A DNA stretch of 64,000 bases from an uncultured Paracoccaceae bacterium. Its GTDB lineage: Bacteria; Pseudomonadota; Alphaproteobacteria; Rhodobacterales; Rhodobacteraceae. The position numbers and the translations under genes were made by a program. Within the stretch, counting starts at the first letter, position 1. The number at the start of each line of letters is the position of its first letter. The notes under the pieces were generated by a model, which ran no database searches, was not told the origin of the DNA, and saw only the letters and a list, made by a program, of their open reading frames with translations. This document shows positions 44,520-55,300 of this stretch, piece after piece. The DNA is taken from assembly GCA_947495295.1 (NCBI GenBank), contig CANLYJ010000001.1, positions 992,001 to 1,056,000 on the forward strand, written 5' to 3'.

Positions 44520-45772
44520 TACATGAAATCCGTTTCAGTCACTGTCACGTTTTCGATCGTGATCGAGAAATCAATGCCGTTCTGGCTGTAGGAGAAGATC
44601 GTGTCACCGCCAGAACTTCGCAAGTTCCCTTGGCCGACGGAGAAACCTTGAAGGTCGATCACATCAACGCCTACTTCAAAATCCAGAATCCGATTGTCGC
44701 CATTGGTACGGTCAAAGACGAATGTATCGGAACCGCCGCCGCCTTCTAAAACGTCATTCCCGGAACCAGCGATCAATCTGTCATTGCCTGCGATAAAGCT
44801 GCCCGACGGATCGCCACGCAATGTGTCGTTTCCGGCACCGCCATTCAGCACATCGTTACCGATTCCGCCAATCAGCGTGTCGTTGCCAGAGCCGCCTTGC
44901 GCATTCAGCGTGCCACCACCGCCGATGATTGTGTCGTTGCCCGCGCCGCCGGACAGAGAATTGTTCCCGCGCGTGTCAACCAACAGGTCGTTGCCCGCCT
45001 GGCCGTTTAGGTCATCATTACCTGCGCCGCCATAGAAGCTATCGCCAAGCGCCGTGCCGTCCAAATCGTCGTTGCCGCCTTTGGCAAAGGCGGTTTGCGC
45101 CACCCCAATATGTTTGAAATTCACGTCTTCGCCAGTGTTGTCCCAACGACGGCCGCCATACAGGTTTTGAATGCCTGCGATGTCATCATCACCCAATTTT
45201 TGTGAGCCGAAATTTGCGGTGGCGTGCATGATGGAGTCGGAAACGTTAAAGTGGTTCAGACCAATCGAATGACCAATCTCGTGCATGAGGACCTGAACGA
45301 AGCTGATCGAACCATCATTTGCTTCTGGTCGCCACGTTTCGTTCTGATCCATTGAAATATTCGCCCCCAACAGTTCAACCAAACCGCTGTTGTTGGAATC
45401 TCTTCCAGAGAAGCTGTATCGGGCGATACCAACCGTGCTTCCACTTAGTGGTGCGACGTTCACATTGATATCGGCGGTGCCAAAACCTGACACAAATCGG
45501 AAGTTCAGCCCTGCGATAGCGGCCCATGCGTCGAATGCTTCAAAAACGGCATCCTCAAATACTGATAGGCTGAAGCCTGCAACCGTTTGAAGCCCAGCGA
45601 GATTCATTGACCATGTTACTTCACCGCTTTGCGTACCGCGAATAGTGTTGCCCCATTTCATGTTCGCAACGCCACCACCGGACGGTCTCGTCTCGTTGAG
45701 ATTGAATTCTGCAGAGCCTGTATCAAGGATTTCATCTGCACCACATGCCGCGCAGCCACACATTATACACAT
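44519..45772 (-). CDS. Secreted RTX-repeat metalloprotease (metzincin)
   Basis: About 417 residues. The N terminus has a Cys-rich [11 protein letters not shown] motif and no Sec signal. A matrixin-like catalytic domain (about 30-208) has the zinc motif [11 protein letters not shown] (164-174) and a Met-turn SDSIMHA (around 182). From about 230 to 355 there are many GGxGND calcium-binding RTX repeats, then a C-terminal type I secretion region ending VTVTETDFM. The product should be exported by an ABC type I system not encoded here and activated by Ca. The start (ATG 45772, or 45763) is uncertain. It is coupled to the TbpB-like lipoprotein gene. Confidence 0.88.
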   Translation of the reverse strand: MCIMCGCAACGADEILDTGSAEFNLNETRPSGGGVANMKWGNTIRGTQSGEVTWSMNLAGLQTVAGFSLSVFEDAVFEAFDAWAAIAGLNFRFVSGFGTADINVNVAPLSGSTVGIARYSFSGRDSNNSGLVELLGANISMDQNETWRPEANDGSISFVQVLMHEIGHSIGLNHFNVSDSIMHATANFGSQKLGDDDIAGIQNLYGGRRWDNTGEDVNFKHIGVAQTAFAKGGNDDLDGTALGDSFYGGAGNDDLNGQAGNDLLVDTRGNNSLSGGAGNDTIIGGGGTLNAQGGSGNDTLIGGIGNDVLNGGAGNDTLRGDPSGSFIAGNDRLIAGSGNDVLEGGGGSDTFVFDRTNGDNRILDFEVGVDVIDLQGFSVGQGNLRSSGGDTIFSYSQNGIDFSITIENVTVTETDFM

Positions 45773-46203
45773 CACGTCGTCCCCATTTGTCCCGCCTCGT
45801 GGCCAAAGCCGTCGCCGAAGTCCCGGCTACCCGCCCGCTGGGGCCAAATTGTGTCAAAAAAAGGATTGCGATCTTTCGGCAAAATCTTGCCATTCAGCCA
45901 CGCGGCTTTGTGTGTTGCCGTGCCTATGTGCTGGGTTCATGATGACGCGGGTGACGCCGGACCGATCTTTGATCCGCTCGCACAAATGGCGTAGCAGCCG
46001 GAGACCTAGAAATTAAGAGGTAGGCATTTCGCGCAGGAACTTGAGTTACTTATGCGCTGCACCTCATGTGGTCCCAACGCGAAAAGTGATGCGCGATATC
46101 GCGAGGTAAGCCGACAAAGGGACACAGGGCATGTGCCGCGTAGATCAGAAATGAAAAAGGGCCCCGTGCGGAGCCCTCTTCGTTATCAGGAATAGTGCCG
46201 CCC
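45773..46203. other. Gene-free stretch upstream of the RTX protease
   Basis: About 430 bases without a convincing coding region on either strand; the frames open here lack a ribosome site and recognisable sequence. It should hold the leftward promoter of the RTX protease operon (near 45773-45900) and, at 46154-46176, the leftward terminator of the bactofilin operon. The repeated ATCGCGATATCGCGC-like palindromic bases near 46090-46110 (GCGCGATATCGCG) are a small perfect palindrome of unknown meaning. Confidence 0.5.
46150..46178 (-). terminator. Rho-independent terminator of the M23-bactofilin operon
   Basis: Read leftward, GGGCTCC (46176-46170) pairs with GGGGCCC (46165-46159), including one G-U pair, around a 4-base loop, and is followed by TTTTT (46158-46154). 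It lies 27 bases beyond the bactofilin stop. Confidence 0.8.
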
Positions 46204-46689
46204 TTAGGATTTTGGCGCTTCGCCGGGTGCTGCTGCAGTTGGCATCTTCTTGGCGCCAGTGGCCAGCGGATCGTCCTGCCGCTGCACGGAGCCTTCGAAA
46301 TGCGCGCCGGATTCGATGGCGATTGTCTTGTGGATGATATCACCTTCGACGCGTGCCGTGGATGTCAGGCGGACCTTCAGGCCACGGACCCGGCCAACAA
46401 CGCGGCCATTGACGACAACATCATCTGCAACAACCTCACCTTTCACAGTGGCGCCTTCGCCGACAGTGAGAAGATGCGCACGCACATCACCTTCGACCTG
46501 ACCTTCGATATTCACGTCGCCGGTCGTCTTGATATTGCCGGTGATCAGCAGATCGGCAGACAGAACTGATGCAGGTGGCTTGGCAGTTGGCGCACCAGGT
46601 TTGGCAGGCGCTGTTTTGGCAGCATCTGCATTTTTTGCATTATCGGCCGCTTTAGGGCCAGGTTCGTTGATTTTGGATTTAGAAAACAT
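46204..46689 (-). CDS. Bactofilin (polymer-forming cytoskeletal protein)
   Basis: A 161-residue protein. A disordered Ala/Pro/Lys-rich N terminus (1-42) precedes the right-handed beta-helix core (about 43-140), with repeating segments such as GNIKTTGDVNIEGQVEGDVRAH, VGEGATVKGEVVADDVVVNGRVVGRV and TARVEGDIIHKTIAIESGAHFEG. A disordered tail follows. Bactofilins form nucleotide-free filaments on the inner membrane and scaffold cell-wall enzymes. It overlaps the upstream M23 peptidase gene by 11 bases, a known functional pairing in alphaproteobacteria. Confidence 0.93.
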   Translation of the reverse strand: MFSKSKINEPGPKAADNAKNADAAKTAPAKPGAPTAKPPASVLSADLLITGNIKTTGDVNIEGQVEGDVRAHLLTVGEGATVKGEVVADDVVVNGRVVGRVRGLKVRLTSTARVEGDIIHKTIAIESGAHFEGSVQRQDDPLATGAKKMPTAAAPGEAPKS

Positions 46690-47986
46690 CTTGTCCCGCT
46701 CTTATGTATATCATTGGGTTGACTGGCTCGCCCCCAACGCGAACTTCATAGTGTAGGTGTGGTCCTGTTGACCGTCCGGAATTGCCCATAGCACCAATTC
46801 GTTCGTCACGCGAGACTCTTTGTCCGACTGTGACATCCATAGAATTCAAGTGTGCGTATCTTGTCTCAATTCCGAACTCGTGACGGATCTTGATCAGCCT
46901 GCCGTAACCCGACGACCAGCCTGCATGTGTGACAACCCCATCGGCTGTCGCATAGATCGGTGTGCCAATCGGGCCAGCAAAGTCGGTGCCCGCATGCAGC
47001 CGCCCCCAACGCTGCCCAAAGCCGGAGGTAAACCGGAAGTTGGATTTGACAGGGATGGTGAACGGCGCCTTTTCGGCTGCGATCCGATATAGATTGATCC
47101 GGTCCATGGATGACAGGATGCCATTGGCCCGTTCTGCATCGGGATCGGGTGTGCCGCCGCGTGTCGAGAACTGCAGTGGCGTCAGTGGCCCACCGGTGCC
47201 GGAATAGCCGCGGCGCACTTGATTGATCAGGCTTTCGGGGTTCATGCCTGCGGCGCGGAACATTTCATCCAGCGGCTCGACCGAAACCAGCATCGCCTCT
47301 TCCAACTGCCGGAAAATCTGATCATTGCGTTCTTGCAGCAGCCGCAACTCCAGCTCCATGTCCTGCGCGTGGCCGATGGCAAATTCGGCATCTGCTGCGA
47401 TCATGTCCCGCTCGGCCGCTGTTTCGGCCAATGCATTGGCAAGCAGATCGACGGTGCCGACAGCATCCTTGCTGATCGCCGCGACATCGGTGTCTTCGGT
47501 TTCAGCAGCGAGGTTGGCCAGTTGCGCGCGTGCATCCTCGCGGGCTTTCATCGTGTCACGCAGCGTGGCTTGCACGACTTCCAAACCGGTTTCCAACTCG
47601 CGGCGCTTTTCTTCGGTCGCCAAAAGTTCGGACTGCATGATCGAAATCTGTTGCAGGGCAGAGGTGAACCGTTCTTGTGCCGCAACCGCCTCGCCAGCGC
47701 GCGCATCGCGTTCGCTTGATAGCGCGTTCAGCCGCTGTTCGTATGTCAGTTGATCGCGCTGCGCCTGTGCCCGAAAGTTGCCGGCGCCAATACTGTCCAT
47801 CAAAAGGATTGCCGTTGCGACGATTGTCCATGCCACAACCACGATGCAGCCCGTCCAGGCGACCAGCTGTGTTTCCGGTTTCAGCCGAATGAACCGCGTC
47901 TCTGTTTCAGAGCGCAGGAAGAGCCGTTTTTCCGGAAAAAAGCGCTCAAGCACGCCATGAATATTTTTAGCTAGTCGTGATCGCAC
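46679..47986 (-). CDS. M23 (LytM-type) peptidase with membrane anchor and coiled coil
   Basis: A 435-residue inner-membrane protein facing the periplasm. A GTG start leads to a short cytoplasmic tail, one membrane helix (about 42-65) and a long coiled coil (about 75-245). The LytM domain (about 315-425) has zinc ligands in GRLHAGTDFAGP and GPHLHYEVRVGG. Both H-x(3)-D and HxH motifs are present, so it is probably an active endopeptidase. Its gene overlaps the bactofilin gene, which likely localises it to shape the cell wall. Confidence 0.92.
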   Translation of the reverse strand: MRSRLAKNIHGVLERFFPEKRLFLRSETETRFIRLKPETQLVAWTGCIVVVAWTIVATAILLMDSIGAGNFRAQAQRDQLTYEQRLNALSSERDARAGEAVAAQERFTSALQQISIMQSELLATEEKRRELETGLEVVQATLRDTMKAREDARAQLANLAAETEDTDVAAISKDAVGTVDLLANALAETAAERDMIAADAEFAIGHAQDMELELRLLQERNDQIFRQLEEAMLVSVEPLDEMFRAAGMNPESLINQVRRGYSGTGGPLTPLQFSTRGGTPDPDAERANGILSSMDRINLYRIAAEKAPFTIPVKSNFRFTSGFGQRWGRLHAGTDFAGPIGTPIYATADGVVTHAGWSSGYGRLIKIRHEFGIETRYAHLNSMDVTVGQRVSRDERIGAMGNSGRSTGPHLHYEVRVGGEPVNPMIYIRAGQDVF

Positions 47987-48151
47987 GATGCGTGTCCCGT
48001 CCCATCCTTATCAGTCGCTTACCGGTCCCCCGCCGGATATCCCCACTCTGTTAGACAGACAGGGGCGTTGCTGCAACATTTTTACATCCAATTATTGACC
48101 ATGTGACCATCTTCCGCCGTATGCGCGGGCTTCCGCCGATCTTTTTTACCA

Positions 48152-48964
48152 TCAGCCCGCAGTTGTCCCTGCCAGGGGCCAGTAAAAATCAGGTGGAATC
48201 CCGGCCTCGGCCCGTTTTTCTTCGTTGAATGGGGGCTTTAGGTTGCCGTGGAAGTATTTTCGGACCAGATCATGAAACACGCCGGTCGGGTCAAGGTCAT
48301 GGCGACCGCATAAGAAGTGGAACCATTTTGACCCATAGGCTACATGATGCACCTCTTCTGCATAGATCACCTCAAGTGCGGCGACGGCATCACTCAGTTT
48401 GGCCTGTTGGAAGATCTTGATCATTCCGGGCGTCACATCCAGCCCGCGCGCCTCCAACACCATCGGGACGACGGCCAGCCGCCCCATCAGATCGTCAATG
48501 GTATCTTCCGCCGCGCGCCACATGCCCGCATGTGCGGGCAGCGCCCCATAGTGGCTGTCTAATGCTTCAAGACAGTCACACATCAGATTGAAATGTTTTG
48601 ATTCTTCATCCGCAGCCTTGACCCAGTCATCGTAGAATCCCAGCGGCAATGTCGTGTCGGTGAACCGGGCGATGATGTCCCAATGCAGATCAACGGCGTT
48701 CAGTTCGATATGCGCGACCGCATGCAAAAGGGCGATCCGTCCCGCCTCTGTCCCCGGTTTGCGGTGGGGCACGTCGCGCGGGTTCCGCAATTCGGGTTTT
48801 TCGGGGCGAGCGGGACGCAGGGGCGGTGCGGCATGCCCGATTTTAACTGCCTTGCCTTTTTTGCGTGCCGCCTGCCATTGTGCCGCGTATTTCCGCGACA
48901 GCGCTGTCTTTTTCCGCCCTTCGGCGGTGCTCAGGACCGCCACGGCCATCTCTGCAAGGGTCAC
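48152..48964 (-). CDS. DUF455 ferritin-like domain protein
   Basis: A 270-residue soluble protein. The four-helix ferritin-like core covers about 75-235, with di-metal ligand candidates in HAVAHIELNAVDLHWD, KAADEESKHFNLM and IYAEEVHHVAYG (E-x-x-H pairs). DUF455 proteins are widespread in proteobacteria but have no agreed function; similarity to MiaE-like diiron hydroxylases suggests oxidation chemistry. The GTG start overlaps the bcp stop (GTGA), so it is coupled with the peroxiredoxin. Confidence 0.85.
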   Translation of the reverse strand: MTLAEMAVAVLSTAEGRKKTALSRKYAAQWQAARKKGKAVKIGHAAPPLRPARPEKPELRNPRDVPHRKPGTEAGRIALLHAVAHIELNAVDLHWDIIARFTDTTLPLGFYDDWVKAADEESKHFNLMCDCLEALDSHYGALPAHAGMWRAAEDTIDDLMGRLAVVPMVLEARGLDVTPGMIKIFQQAKLSDAVAALEVIYAEEVHHVAYGSKWFHFLCGRHDLDPTGVFHDLVRKYFHGNLKPPFNEEKRAEAGIPPDFYWPLAGTTAG

Positions 48965-49428
48965 AGACTGCGCACCGCCTCTAGCACAGCCTCCACGTGA
49001 CCGGGGACTTTCACCTTGCGCCAGACCTGCGCGATCTTGCCATCGGCCCCAATCAGGAAGGTCGCCCGCTCGATACCCATATAGGTTTTGCCATACATCT
49101 GTTTTTCGACCCAGACGCTGTAGCGTTCACAGACGTCGCCATCTTCATCCGACAACAGCGCGACTTTCAGGTCATGTTTGGCGGCAAATTTGTCATGCTT
49201 TTTCACACTATCCTTTGAGACCCCAAGGATGACGGTATTCAGCGCATCAAAGGCGTCCAGGTTTTCGGTAAACCCAATCGCCTCTTTCGTGCAGCCTGAT
49301 GTGTCGTCGCGGGGATAGAAATAGACCACAACATTCTTACCGCTGAAATCTGACAGGTTCACCTGATCGCCGCCATCGCGGGGCAGGCTGATATCGGGCG
49401 CAGTGTCGCCGACGGTTGGATTTGTCAT
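48961..49428 (-). CDS. bcp: Bcp/PrxQ-type peroxiredoxin
   Basis: A 155-residue thiol peroxidase. The peroxidatic Cys46 is in YPRDDTSGCTKEA. The resolving Cys five residues later, found in classical Bcp, is Ile51 here. Another Cys, Cys100 in DEDGDVCERYSVW, is placed like the resolving Cys of the other PrxQ subtype, so an atypical 2-Cys mechanism through helix 3 is likely. It reduces H2O2 and organic peroxides with thioredoxin. First gene of a two-gene operon with DUF455. Confidence 0.92.
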   Translation of the reverse strand: MTNPTVGDTAPDISLPRDGGDQVNLSDFSGKNVVVYFYPRDDTSGCTKEAIGFTENLDAFDALNTVILGVSKDSVKKHDKFAAKHDLKVALLSDEDGDVCERYSVWVEKQMYGKTYMGIERATFLIGADGKIAQVWRKVKVPGHVEAVLEAVRSL

Positions 49429-49517
49429 CTGGGCATCCTTTTGCAGATTTGCACTTTACCGGTTTCGTTTTAGCCCGACACGCGCAAAGATAAAGGGGGC
49501 CAAGTGGTGGGACCTGC

Positions 49518-52500
49518 GTGACAGAGCCAGTGAAAACAAAAACGCCAGAACCGGAGGCGTCGCAAGATGAGCCGTCAAGACTGCCGCGCCGTCGCTGGCT
49601 GTTCTGGCTGCGTGCGGCGTGGATCATTTGCCTGACCCCTGTCGTCTTTGCGGCTGTTGCTGCTTTCATGCTGATCGAGCGTGACATCACCGCACCCAGT
49701 TGGATCGTGAACCGGGTCGAGGCGCGGGCGGCAGAGCTACTGAACGGCGGTGACTTACAGTTTGGTGCAATTTCGCTGTTCATCGCCCGCGATCTGCACC
49801 CGACGATCCGTTTGCACGATGTCGCATTGCGTGATGCTGATGATGCGCTGCTGGCGCGTATCCCTGTTGCCGAAGGGTTGATGTCGCCCCGTGGGCTGAT
49901 CCTGAAACAAGAGGTCCTTATGCAGGAGATCCGCTTGACCGGTGCGCAGTTGAATTTGCGCCGCGCGACGGACGGATCGGTTGCTGTCGCTTTTGAGCGC
50001 GACGCACAGACCGTCCAACAGGCCCGATCCTTGCCTGAGTTGTTGGATCAGGCGGACAGTTTTTTTGAGCAACCGCCGTTGGAGGCGTTGGAAACAGTGC
50101 AGGCCGATGGTCTGGTTGTGAATTTCGACGATGCCCGTGCCGGGCGTAGCTGGATCGTGGATGGCGGTACTGTCGCGCTTGACTTGCGGGGTGGCGAAAC
50201 GGCGTTGCGCGGTAACTTCGCGTTGCTATCCGGTCGTGCTGACGTCACATCTGTCAACCTGTCCTATACCAGCCCGCGTGGCAGTCGTACCGCGCAGATT
50301 GCCCTGAATATTGATGATGCGATTGCCAGTGACATCGCGGCGCAATCCGCGGGTTTGACGTGGCTTGCCGATGTCGATGCACCTTTATCGGCTGCGTTAC
50401 GTACGACCTTGGACGAAGAAGGCGCATTGGGCCCGTTGAACGCCACGTTGTCGATCGGGCGTGGCGTCTTGCAGCCTAATCCGGCGACTAATCCCGTCAG
50501 TTTTGAAGCGGCGAAGGCTTACCTGACCTATGATCCGGCCCGCGACCGCATTTCATTCAGCCAGATCGCATTGGAAACAGAATGGGGACAGTTGACGGCC
50601 ATTGGCGATGCATATTTGCGCGAAATTCGCGACGGCCTGCCGCAGGCGTTGCTGGGTCAGTTTCAGTTGTTGGATATCAGCATGAATCCTGCCGCAGTCT
50701 ATGAAAAGCCACTGATGCTTGAACAGGCGGCGGTCGACTTTCGTCTCCGCTTCGCCCCTTTTTCGGTCGAGATAGGCCAAGCGGTGGTGATTGACGGTGA
50801 AACCCGGATGACCGCCAAAGGTGATGTGCGGGCAACTGATACGGGGTGGCAGGTGGCCGTCGACGCCGCGATCAATCAGATCGCGCCCGAGCGTGTTGTT
50901 CGCTTTTGGCCTGCCAGCGTGAAGCCTGGAACGCGTCGCTGGGTCAGTAACAACCTGACGGGGGGGCTGCTGTTTGATGCAGAGGCGGCGTTACGTATTG
51001 CGCCGGACGCGCCAAACCAGTTTGCCGCAGAGTTCGAATTTGCGGGGTCCGAGATCCGGTACCTTCGCCACATGCCGCCCATAACCGCCAGTGCGGGAAC
51101 CCTGACAATCTATGATAACGCGCTGTCTGTCAGCCTTGATGCCGGCCATGCAACGCCGCCGCAGGGCGGGTTGATGCAGCTTGCCGGCACCAGCTTTATG
51201 ATCCCCCGACTAGGCGGGGCCGCCCCGCAGGCTGTGCTTGATCTGCGCATTGCAAGCACGGCGACCGCCATCATGTCTGTTCTGAACCAGCCCCCTTTTG
51301 GTTTTATCGACAAGGCCAATTTGCCGGTTACGTTGCTGGATGGGCGCGCAAAGCTGGCGGGCGAGATTGCGTTCCCGCTACAGCCTCGCATCGCCCCTGA
51401 TGAAATCGCATTTGATATCGGTGCCGATTTGACTAGTGTGCGGAGTGACATATTGATCCCGGACCGTCAGATCGCGGCATCAAACATCCGGGTTACCGCA
51501 AATCCAGATGGGATTACGCTGGCAGGCCCCATCCGGGTTGGTGCGGTGCCAACCAATATCACCTGGACCAAGGCATTTAATAATGCGCTGGCTGGACAAA
51601 GCCAGCTGCGCGGCGATGTGGAGCTGTCACAGCGGTTTCTTGATGAGTTTGGGATTACATTACCACCTGGAATGGTTGGTGGGCGCGGGCGGGCTGATCT
51701 GTCGATTGACCTGCAAGAGGGAACACCGCCGCGATTGCGTCTGACATCTGATCTGCGCGGTGTTCAGCTGGCACTGCCTGCGGTCGGTTGGTCCAAATCC
51801 CCAAATTCAGCGGGCGAATTGGTCTTAGAGGGGACGCTGGGTGCGGTTCCCCAGATATCCAGTCTTTCCATCCTAGGTGGCGGCTTGCGGGCGCAAGGAC
51901 AGATTTCACTGACGCCAGGTGGGCAATTGGACGTGGCGGCATTCAGTCGGATCAGCGTCGGCGACTGGTTGGACGTGCCGATCACATTGCGTGGGCGCGG
52001 GGCAGGAAACCCGATTGCGGTTGAGATCAAGGGAGGCCGTGTCGATCTGCGCCGCGCGCAGTTTGGCGCAAGCGGCGGCCAGGGTGGCCCACTGTCCATC
52101 GCCCTTGACCGGTTGCAAGTGGTGCAGGGCATCGCGCTGACCGGGTTCTCTGGTGATTTCAACAGCAATGACGGTTTTTCTGGCCAGTTCCGCGCGTCGG
52201 TAAATGGCGGGGCCAGTGTGCAGGGCGCAGTGGCGCCGCGCGATGGCCGCTCTGCCGTGCGTATTCGCAGCGATGATGCTGGCGGGGTCGCCCGTGCCGC
52301 TGGTTTCATGCGCGGCGGTGTGGGTGGCACGCTTGATCTGACCCTGTTGCCTGCGGCTGGGTCGGGCACGTTCGACGGCACCCTGGCTGTGCGTGACATT
52401 CGCCTGCGTGATGCGCCGGCTATGGCTGCCCTGCTGGATGCGATCAGCGTTGTTGGTTTGTTGCAGCAGTTGGACGGGCAGGGCCTGTCCTTTGATGCGG

Positions 52501-52823
52501 TGGATGCGCGGTTCCGCCTCAGCCCGCAACAGGTGACGATTGCGCAGTCCAGCGCGGTGGGTCCGGGGCTTGGCATTTCGGTGGATGGCATCTACACGCT
52601 GGCCAATAAACAACTTGATTTGCAGGGCGTTGTGTCACCTTTTTACCTTGTTAACAGTATCGGCTCGATCTTGACCCGCCGGGGTGAAGGGCTGATTGGC
52701 TTCAATTTCAATATTGGTGGTACGGCGGATGCACCACTGGTGACGGTCAACCCGCTATCGGCCCTGACACCGGGCATGTTTCGTGAGATTTTCCGCAGGC
52801 CGCCGCCGGTGCTTGGCCAATGA
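49518..52823 (+). CDS. AsmA/YhdP-like giant envelope protein
   Basis: An 1101-residue protein. A cytoplasmic basic N terminus precedes a single membrane helix (about 30-52, [22 protein letters not shown]). A very long beta-rich periplasmic part follows (DUF3971/AsmA-like), and the C-terminal AsmA_2-like end contains [16 protein letters not shown] and [20 protein letters not shown]. Such repeating-beta-groove proteins carry phospholipids from inner to outer membrane. The GTG start is preceded by GGTGGG. Its stop overlaps the queA start (ATGA), so it is cotranslated with a tRNA-modification gene, probably only for expression. Confidence 0.88.
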   Translation: MTEPVKTKTPEPEASQDEPSRLPRRRWLFWLRAAWIICLTPVVFAAVAAFMLIERDITAPSWIVNRVEARAAELLNGGDLQFGAISLFIARDLHPTIRLHDVALRDADDALLARIPVAEGLMSPRGLILKQEVLMQEIRLTGAQLNLRRATDGSVAVAFERDAQTVQQARSLPELLDQADSFFEQPPLEALETVQADGLVVNFDDARAGRSWIVDGGTVALDLRGGETALRGNFALLSGRADVTSVNLSYTSPRGSRTAQIALNIDDAIASDIAAQSAGLTWLADVDAPLSAALRTTLDEEGALGPLNATLSIGRGVLQPNPATNPVSFEAAKAYLTYDPARDRISFSQIALETEWGQLTAIGDAYLREIRDGLPQALLGQFQLLDISMNPAAVYEKPLMLEQAAVDFRLRFAPFSVEIGQAVVIDGETRMTAKGDVRATDTGWQVAVDAAINQIAPERVVRFWPASVKPGTRRWVSNNLTGGLLFDAEAALRIAPDAPNQFAAEFEFAGSEIRYLRHMPPITASAGTLTIYDNALSVSLDAGHATPPQGGLMQLAGTSFMIPRLGGAAPQAVLDLRIASTATAIMSVLNQPPFGFIDKANLPVTLLDGRAKLAGEIAFPLQPRIAPDEIAFDIGADLTSVRSDILIPDRQIAASNIRVTANPDGITLAGPIRVGAVPTNITWTKAFNNALAGQSQLRGDVELSQRFLDEFGITLPPGMVGGRGRADLSIDLQEGTPPRLRLTSDLRGVQLALPAVGWSKSPNSAGELVLEGTLGAVPQISSLSILGGGLRAQGQISLTPGGQLDVAAFSRISVGDWLDVPITLRGRGAGNPIAVEIKGGRVDLRRAQFGASGGQGGPLSIALDRLQVVQGIALTGFSGDFNSNDGFSGQFRASVNGGASVQGAVAPRDGRSAVRIRSDDAGGVARAAGFMRGGVGGTLDLTLLPAAGSGTFDGTLAVRDIRLRDAPAMAALLDAISVVGLLQQLDGQGLSFDAVDARFRLSPQQVTIAQSSAVGPGLGISVDGIYTLANKQLDLQGVVSPFYLVNSIGSILTRRGEGLIGFNFNIGGTADAPLVTVNPLSALTPGMFREIFRRPPPVLGQ

Positions 52824-53866
52824 AACTAAGCGCGTTTGACTTTGATCTGCCGGACCGGTTGATCGCGACGCGGCCTGCGCGCCCGCGGTCATCCGCCCGG
52901 CTGTTGCTGGCTGAGGCGGGCGGGATCGCGGATCGTATCGTGAATGAACTGCCAGGCATTCTGCGACCCGGTGATCGTCTGATCCTGAATGATACCAAGG
53001 TCATTCCCGCCCGCCTGTCAGGTCTGCGCCACCGCGCCGGTGAGGCGGGCCAAACCAGCGCCCGGATTGAGGTGACCCTGCTTGAACCCCAAGCCGATGG
53101 CAATTGGACGGCGTTGGTGAAGCCGTTGAAAAAGTTGCGTGATGGCGAGGTGGTGGTGTTTTCCGATGTGTTGTCTGCGGAGATGACAGGGCGGATGGAT
53201 GGACAAGCTCGCCTGAAGTTCAATCTGGCAGGCGATGATTTTGATGCCGCCTTGGCAGAAGTCGGGGCGATGCCGTTGCCACCATACATCGCAGCCAAGC
53301 GTCCGGCGGATGCAGCGGATAAGGATGACTATCAAACTTATTGGGCGCGCAGGTCAGGTGCGGTGGCAGCCCCCACGGCGTCGTTGCATTTTGACGGACC
53401 GCTGCTGGCTGCGTTGAAGGCGCGCGGCGTCCAGTTCACCCATGTCACCTTGCATGTCGGGGCGGGGACGTTTTTGCCAGTGAAGGTAGATGACATCAGC
53501 ACCCATAAAATGCACGCGGAATGGGGCGAGGTCACGCCAGAGGCGGCAACGGAAATCAACGCGACCAAGGCCGCCGGTGGCCGTATCATCCCCGTAGGCA
53601 CAACGGCGCTGCGTCTGATCGAAAGTGCGGCCAAAGATGGCCAGATACAGCCATGGCGCGGTCCCACAGATATTTTCATCACGCCCGGCTTTGCCTTTCA
53701 GATTGCCGACGGGCTGATGACGAACTTTCATCTGCCAAAATCCACACTCATGATGCTGGTTTCGGCCTTGATGGGGGTGGAGACGATCCGCGAGATTTAC
53801 GCGCATGCGATTGCACAGGAATACAGGTTCTTTTCCTACGGCGACAGTTCGCTTTTGCTCCCCTGA
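52820..53866 (+). CDS. queA: S-adenosylmethionine:tRNA ribosyltransferase-isomerase
   Basis: A 348-residue enzyme that transfers the ribosyl part of SAM to preQ1 in tRNA, giving epoxyqueuosine. Family segments include the [24 protein letters not shown] start, [14 protein letters not shown], a long [11 protein letters not shown] segment, [15 protein letters not shown] and the C-terminal [17 protein letters not shown]. Length is normal. It acts after Tgt (17521-18657 in this window). Coupled to the AsmA-like gene by a 4-base overlap. Confidence 0.95.
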   Translation: MKLSAFDFDLPDRLIATRPARPRSSARLLLAEAGGIADRIVNELPGILRPGDRLILNDTKVIPARLSGLRHRAGEAGQTSARIEVTLLEPQADGNWTALVKPLKKLRDGEVVVFSDVLSAEMTGRMDGQARLKFNLAGDDFDAALAEVGAMPLPPYIAAKRPADAADKDDYQTYWARRSGAVAAPTASLHFDGPLLAALKARGVQFTHVTLHVGAGTFLPVKVDDISTHKMHAEWGEVTPEAATEINATKAAGGRIIPVGTTALRLIESAAKDGQIQPWRGPTDIFITPGFAFQIADGLMTNFHLPKSTLMMLVSALMGVETIREIYAHAIAQEYRFFSYGDSSLLLP

Positions 53867-53993
53867 TTTCCGGCCAATATCCCTGCCGCGACATCAGAGG
53901 CGCGAACAGGCGCGACCGTGTCGTTTTCCTGTGATGATTTGGTAAGAGAATCGTGTGATAGGGCGGTTCTTGCAGCCAAAGAAAGGGCGCGGA

Positions 53994-55268
53994 ATGTTTC
54001 AGGTTTTTGCCAGCTCTTGGGCCCTATTTCTGGGCATGTTCATGCTGATGATCGGCAATGGCCTGCAAGGCACGTTGCTGGGTCTGCGTGGCGAGGTTGA
54101 GGGGTTCAGCACGCTGAGCCTGTCGATCGTGATGTCGGGTTACTTCATCGGATTTCTGTTCAGTTCGCGCTACACGCCCGAGCTTATCCGGCGGGTCGGC
54201 CATGTGCGTGTCTTTGCGGCCCTTGGTTCGACCATTTCGGCGGTGTTGATCCTGTACCCGGTTCTGGTTGACCCTTGGGCCTGGACCATTGGGCGCGTTG
54301 TCATCGGTTTTTGCTTTTGCGGGGTTTATGTGACCGCAGAAAGCTGGTTGAATGACGCATCCGAGAATGAAACCCGGGGCAAGGCGCTGTCGCTTTATAT
54401 GATCGTGCAGATGGCCGGGATCGTCTTTGCTCAATATATCTTGAGCCAGGGCGACATATCAGGCTATGCGCTGTTCATCATTCCGTCGGTGCTGGTATCG
54501 CTGGCCTTTGCGCCGATCCTGCTATCGGTCAAACCAACGCCGGCCTTTGCGTCCACCAAACCGATGACCATCAAAGAGGTCATCGCCGCGTCACCTTTGG
54601 CATGCGTGGGTATGTTCATGCTGGGCGGCGTGTTCGCGGCGCAATTCGGGATGTCGGCGGTTTATGGCAATCGTGTCGGGCTGACGGTCGGCGAGATTTC
54701 GCTATTTGTGTCATCGATTTATGTCGCGGCCTTGGTGCTGCAATATCCTATCGGCTGGTTGTCCGATCGGATGGACCGACGGCTTTTGATTATCTGGGTG
54801 TCGATGCTGGGTGGGCTTGGTTCGCTGATCGCCTTTCTGGTGCCCGGTAACTATACGCTGATCCTTGTGAGCGGGGCGATTGTTGGCGGGACGTCCAACC
54901 CATTGTATGCGCTGTTGATTGCGTACACCAATGACTATCTGGAGCGGGAGGATATGGCGGCCGCTTCTGGTGGGTTGTTGTTTATCAATGGCTTAGGTGC
55001 AATCATGGGGCCGTTGATCGTTGGCTGGATGATGGATTTCATCGGCGCAAACGGGTTTTGGCTGTTCACTGCTGTGCTGATGATGGCGGTTGCGGTTTAC
55101 GGTCTGTACCGATCCACCCAGCGCAGTCGCAGCCAGATGGATACCGAAACTGTGCCTTATGCAGTCGTCTCTGCATCCTCTACCCCGATCGTGGCCGAGG
55201 TGGCGCAAGAGGTCTATATTGATGCCGAAGAGGAGGTGGCCAGTGAAGAGGCTGCTCAACCACTGTGA
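53994..55268 (+). CDS. MFS transporter, YcaD-like
   Basis: A 424-residue permease with 12 membrane helices. It matches the YcaD-type major facilitator group: FASSWALFLGMFMLMIGNGLQGTLLGLR at the start, a helix 4 segment with GVYVTAESWLND, and YPIGWLSDRMDRRLLI as the second MFS A-motif. The C terminus is a long acidic cytoplasmic tail (after about 380). The ATG at 53994 is preferred over the GTG at 53955, which would add 13 basic residues. Substrate unknown. A hairpin terminator follows. Confidence 0.88.
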   Translation: MFQVFASSWALFLGMFMLMIGNGLQGTLLGLRGEVEGFSTLSLSIVMSGYFIGFLFSSRYTPELIRRVGHVRVFAALGSTISAVLILYPVLVDPWAWTIGRVVIGFCFCGVYVTAESWLNDASENETRGKALSLYMIVQMAGIVFAQYILSQGDISGYALFIIPSVLVSLAFAPILLSVKPTPAFASTKPMTIKEVIAASPLACVGMFMLGGVFAAQFGMSAVYGNRVGLTVGEISLFVSSIYVAALVLQYPIGWLSDRMDRRLLIIWVSMLGGLGSLIAFLVPGNYTLILVSGAIVGGTSNPLYALLIAYTNDYLEREDMAAASGGLLFINGLGAIMGPLIVGWMMDFIGANGFWLFTAVLMMAVAVYGLYRSTQRSRSQMDTETVPYAVVSASSTPIVAEVAQEVYIDAEEEVASEEAAQPL

Positions 55269-55300
55269 CACATAGAAAGATCAAGTGATCATGAAGACGC

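Noticed and set aside
45629..45994. Rightward open frame upstream of the RTX protease
   Set aside because: Overlaps the start of the RTX gene on the opposite strand; no ribosome site or recognisable sequence.
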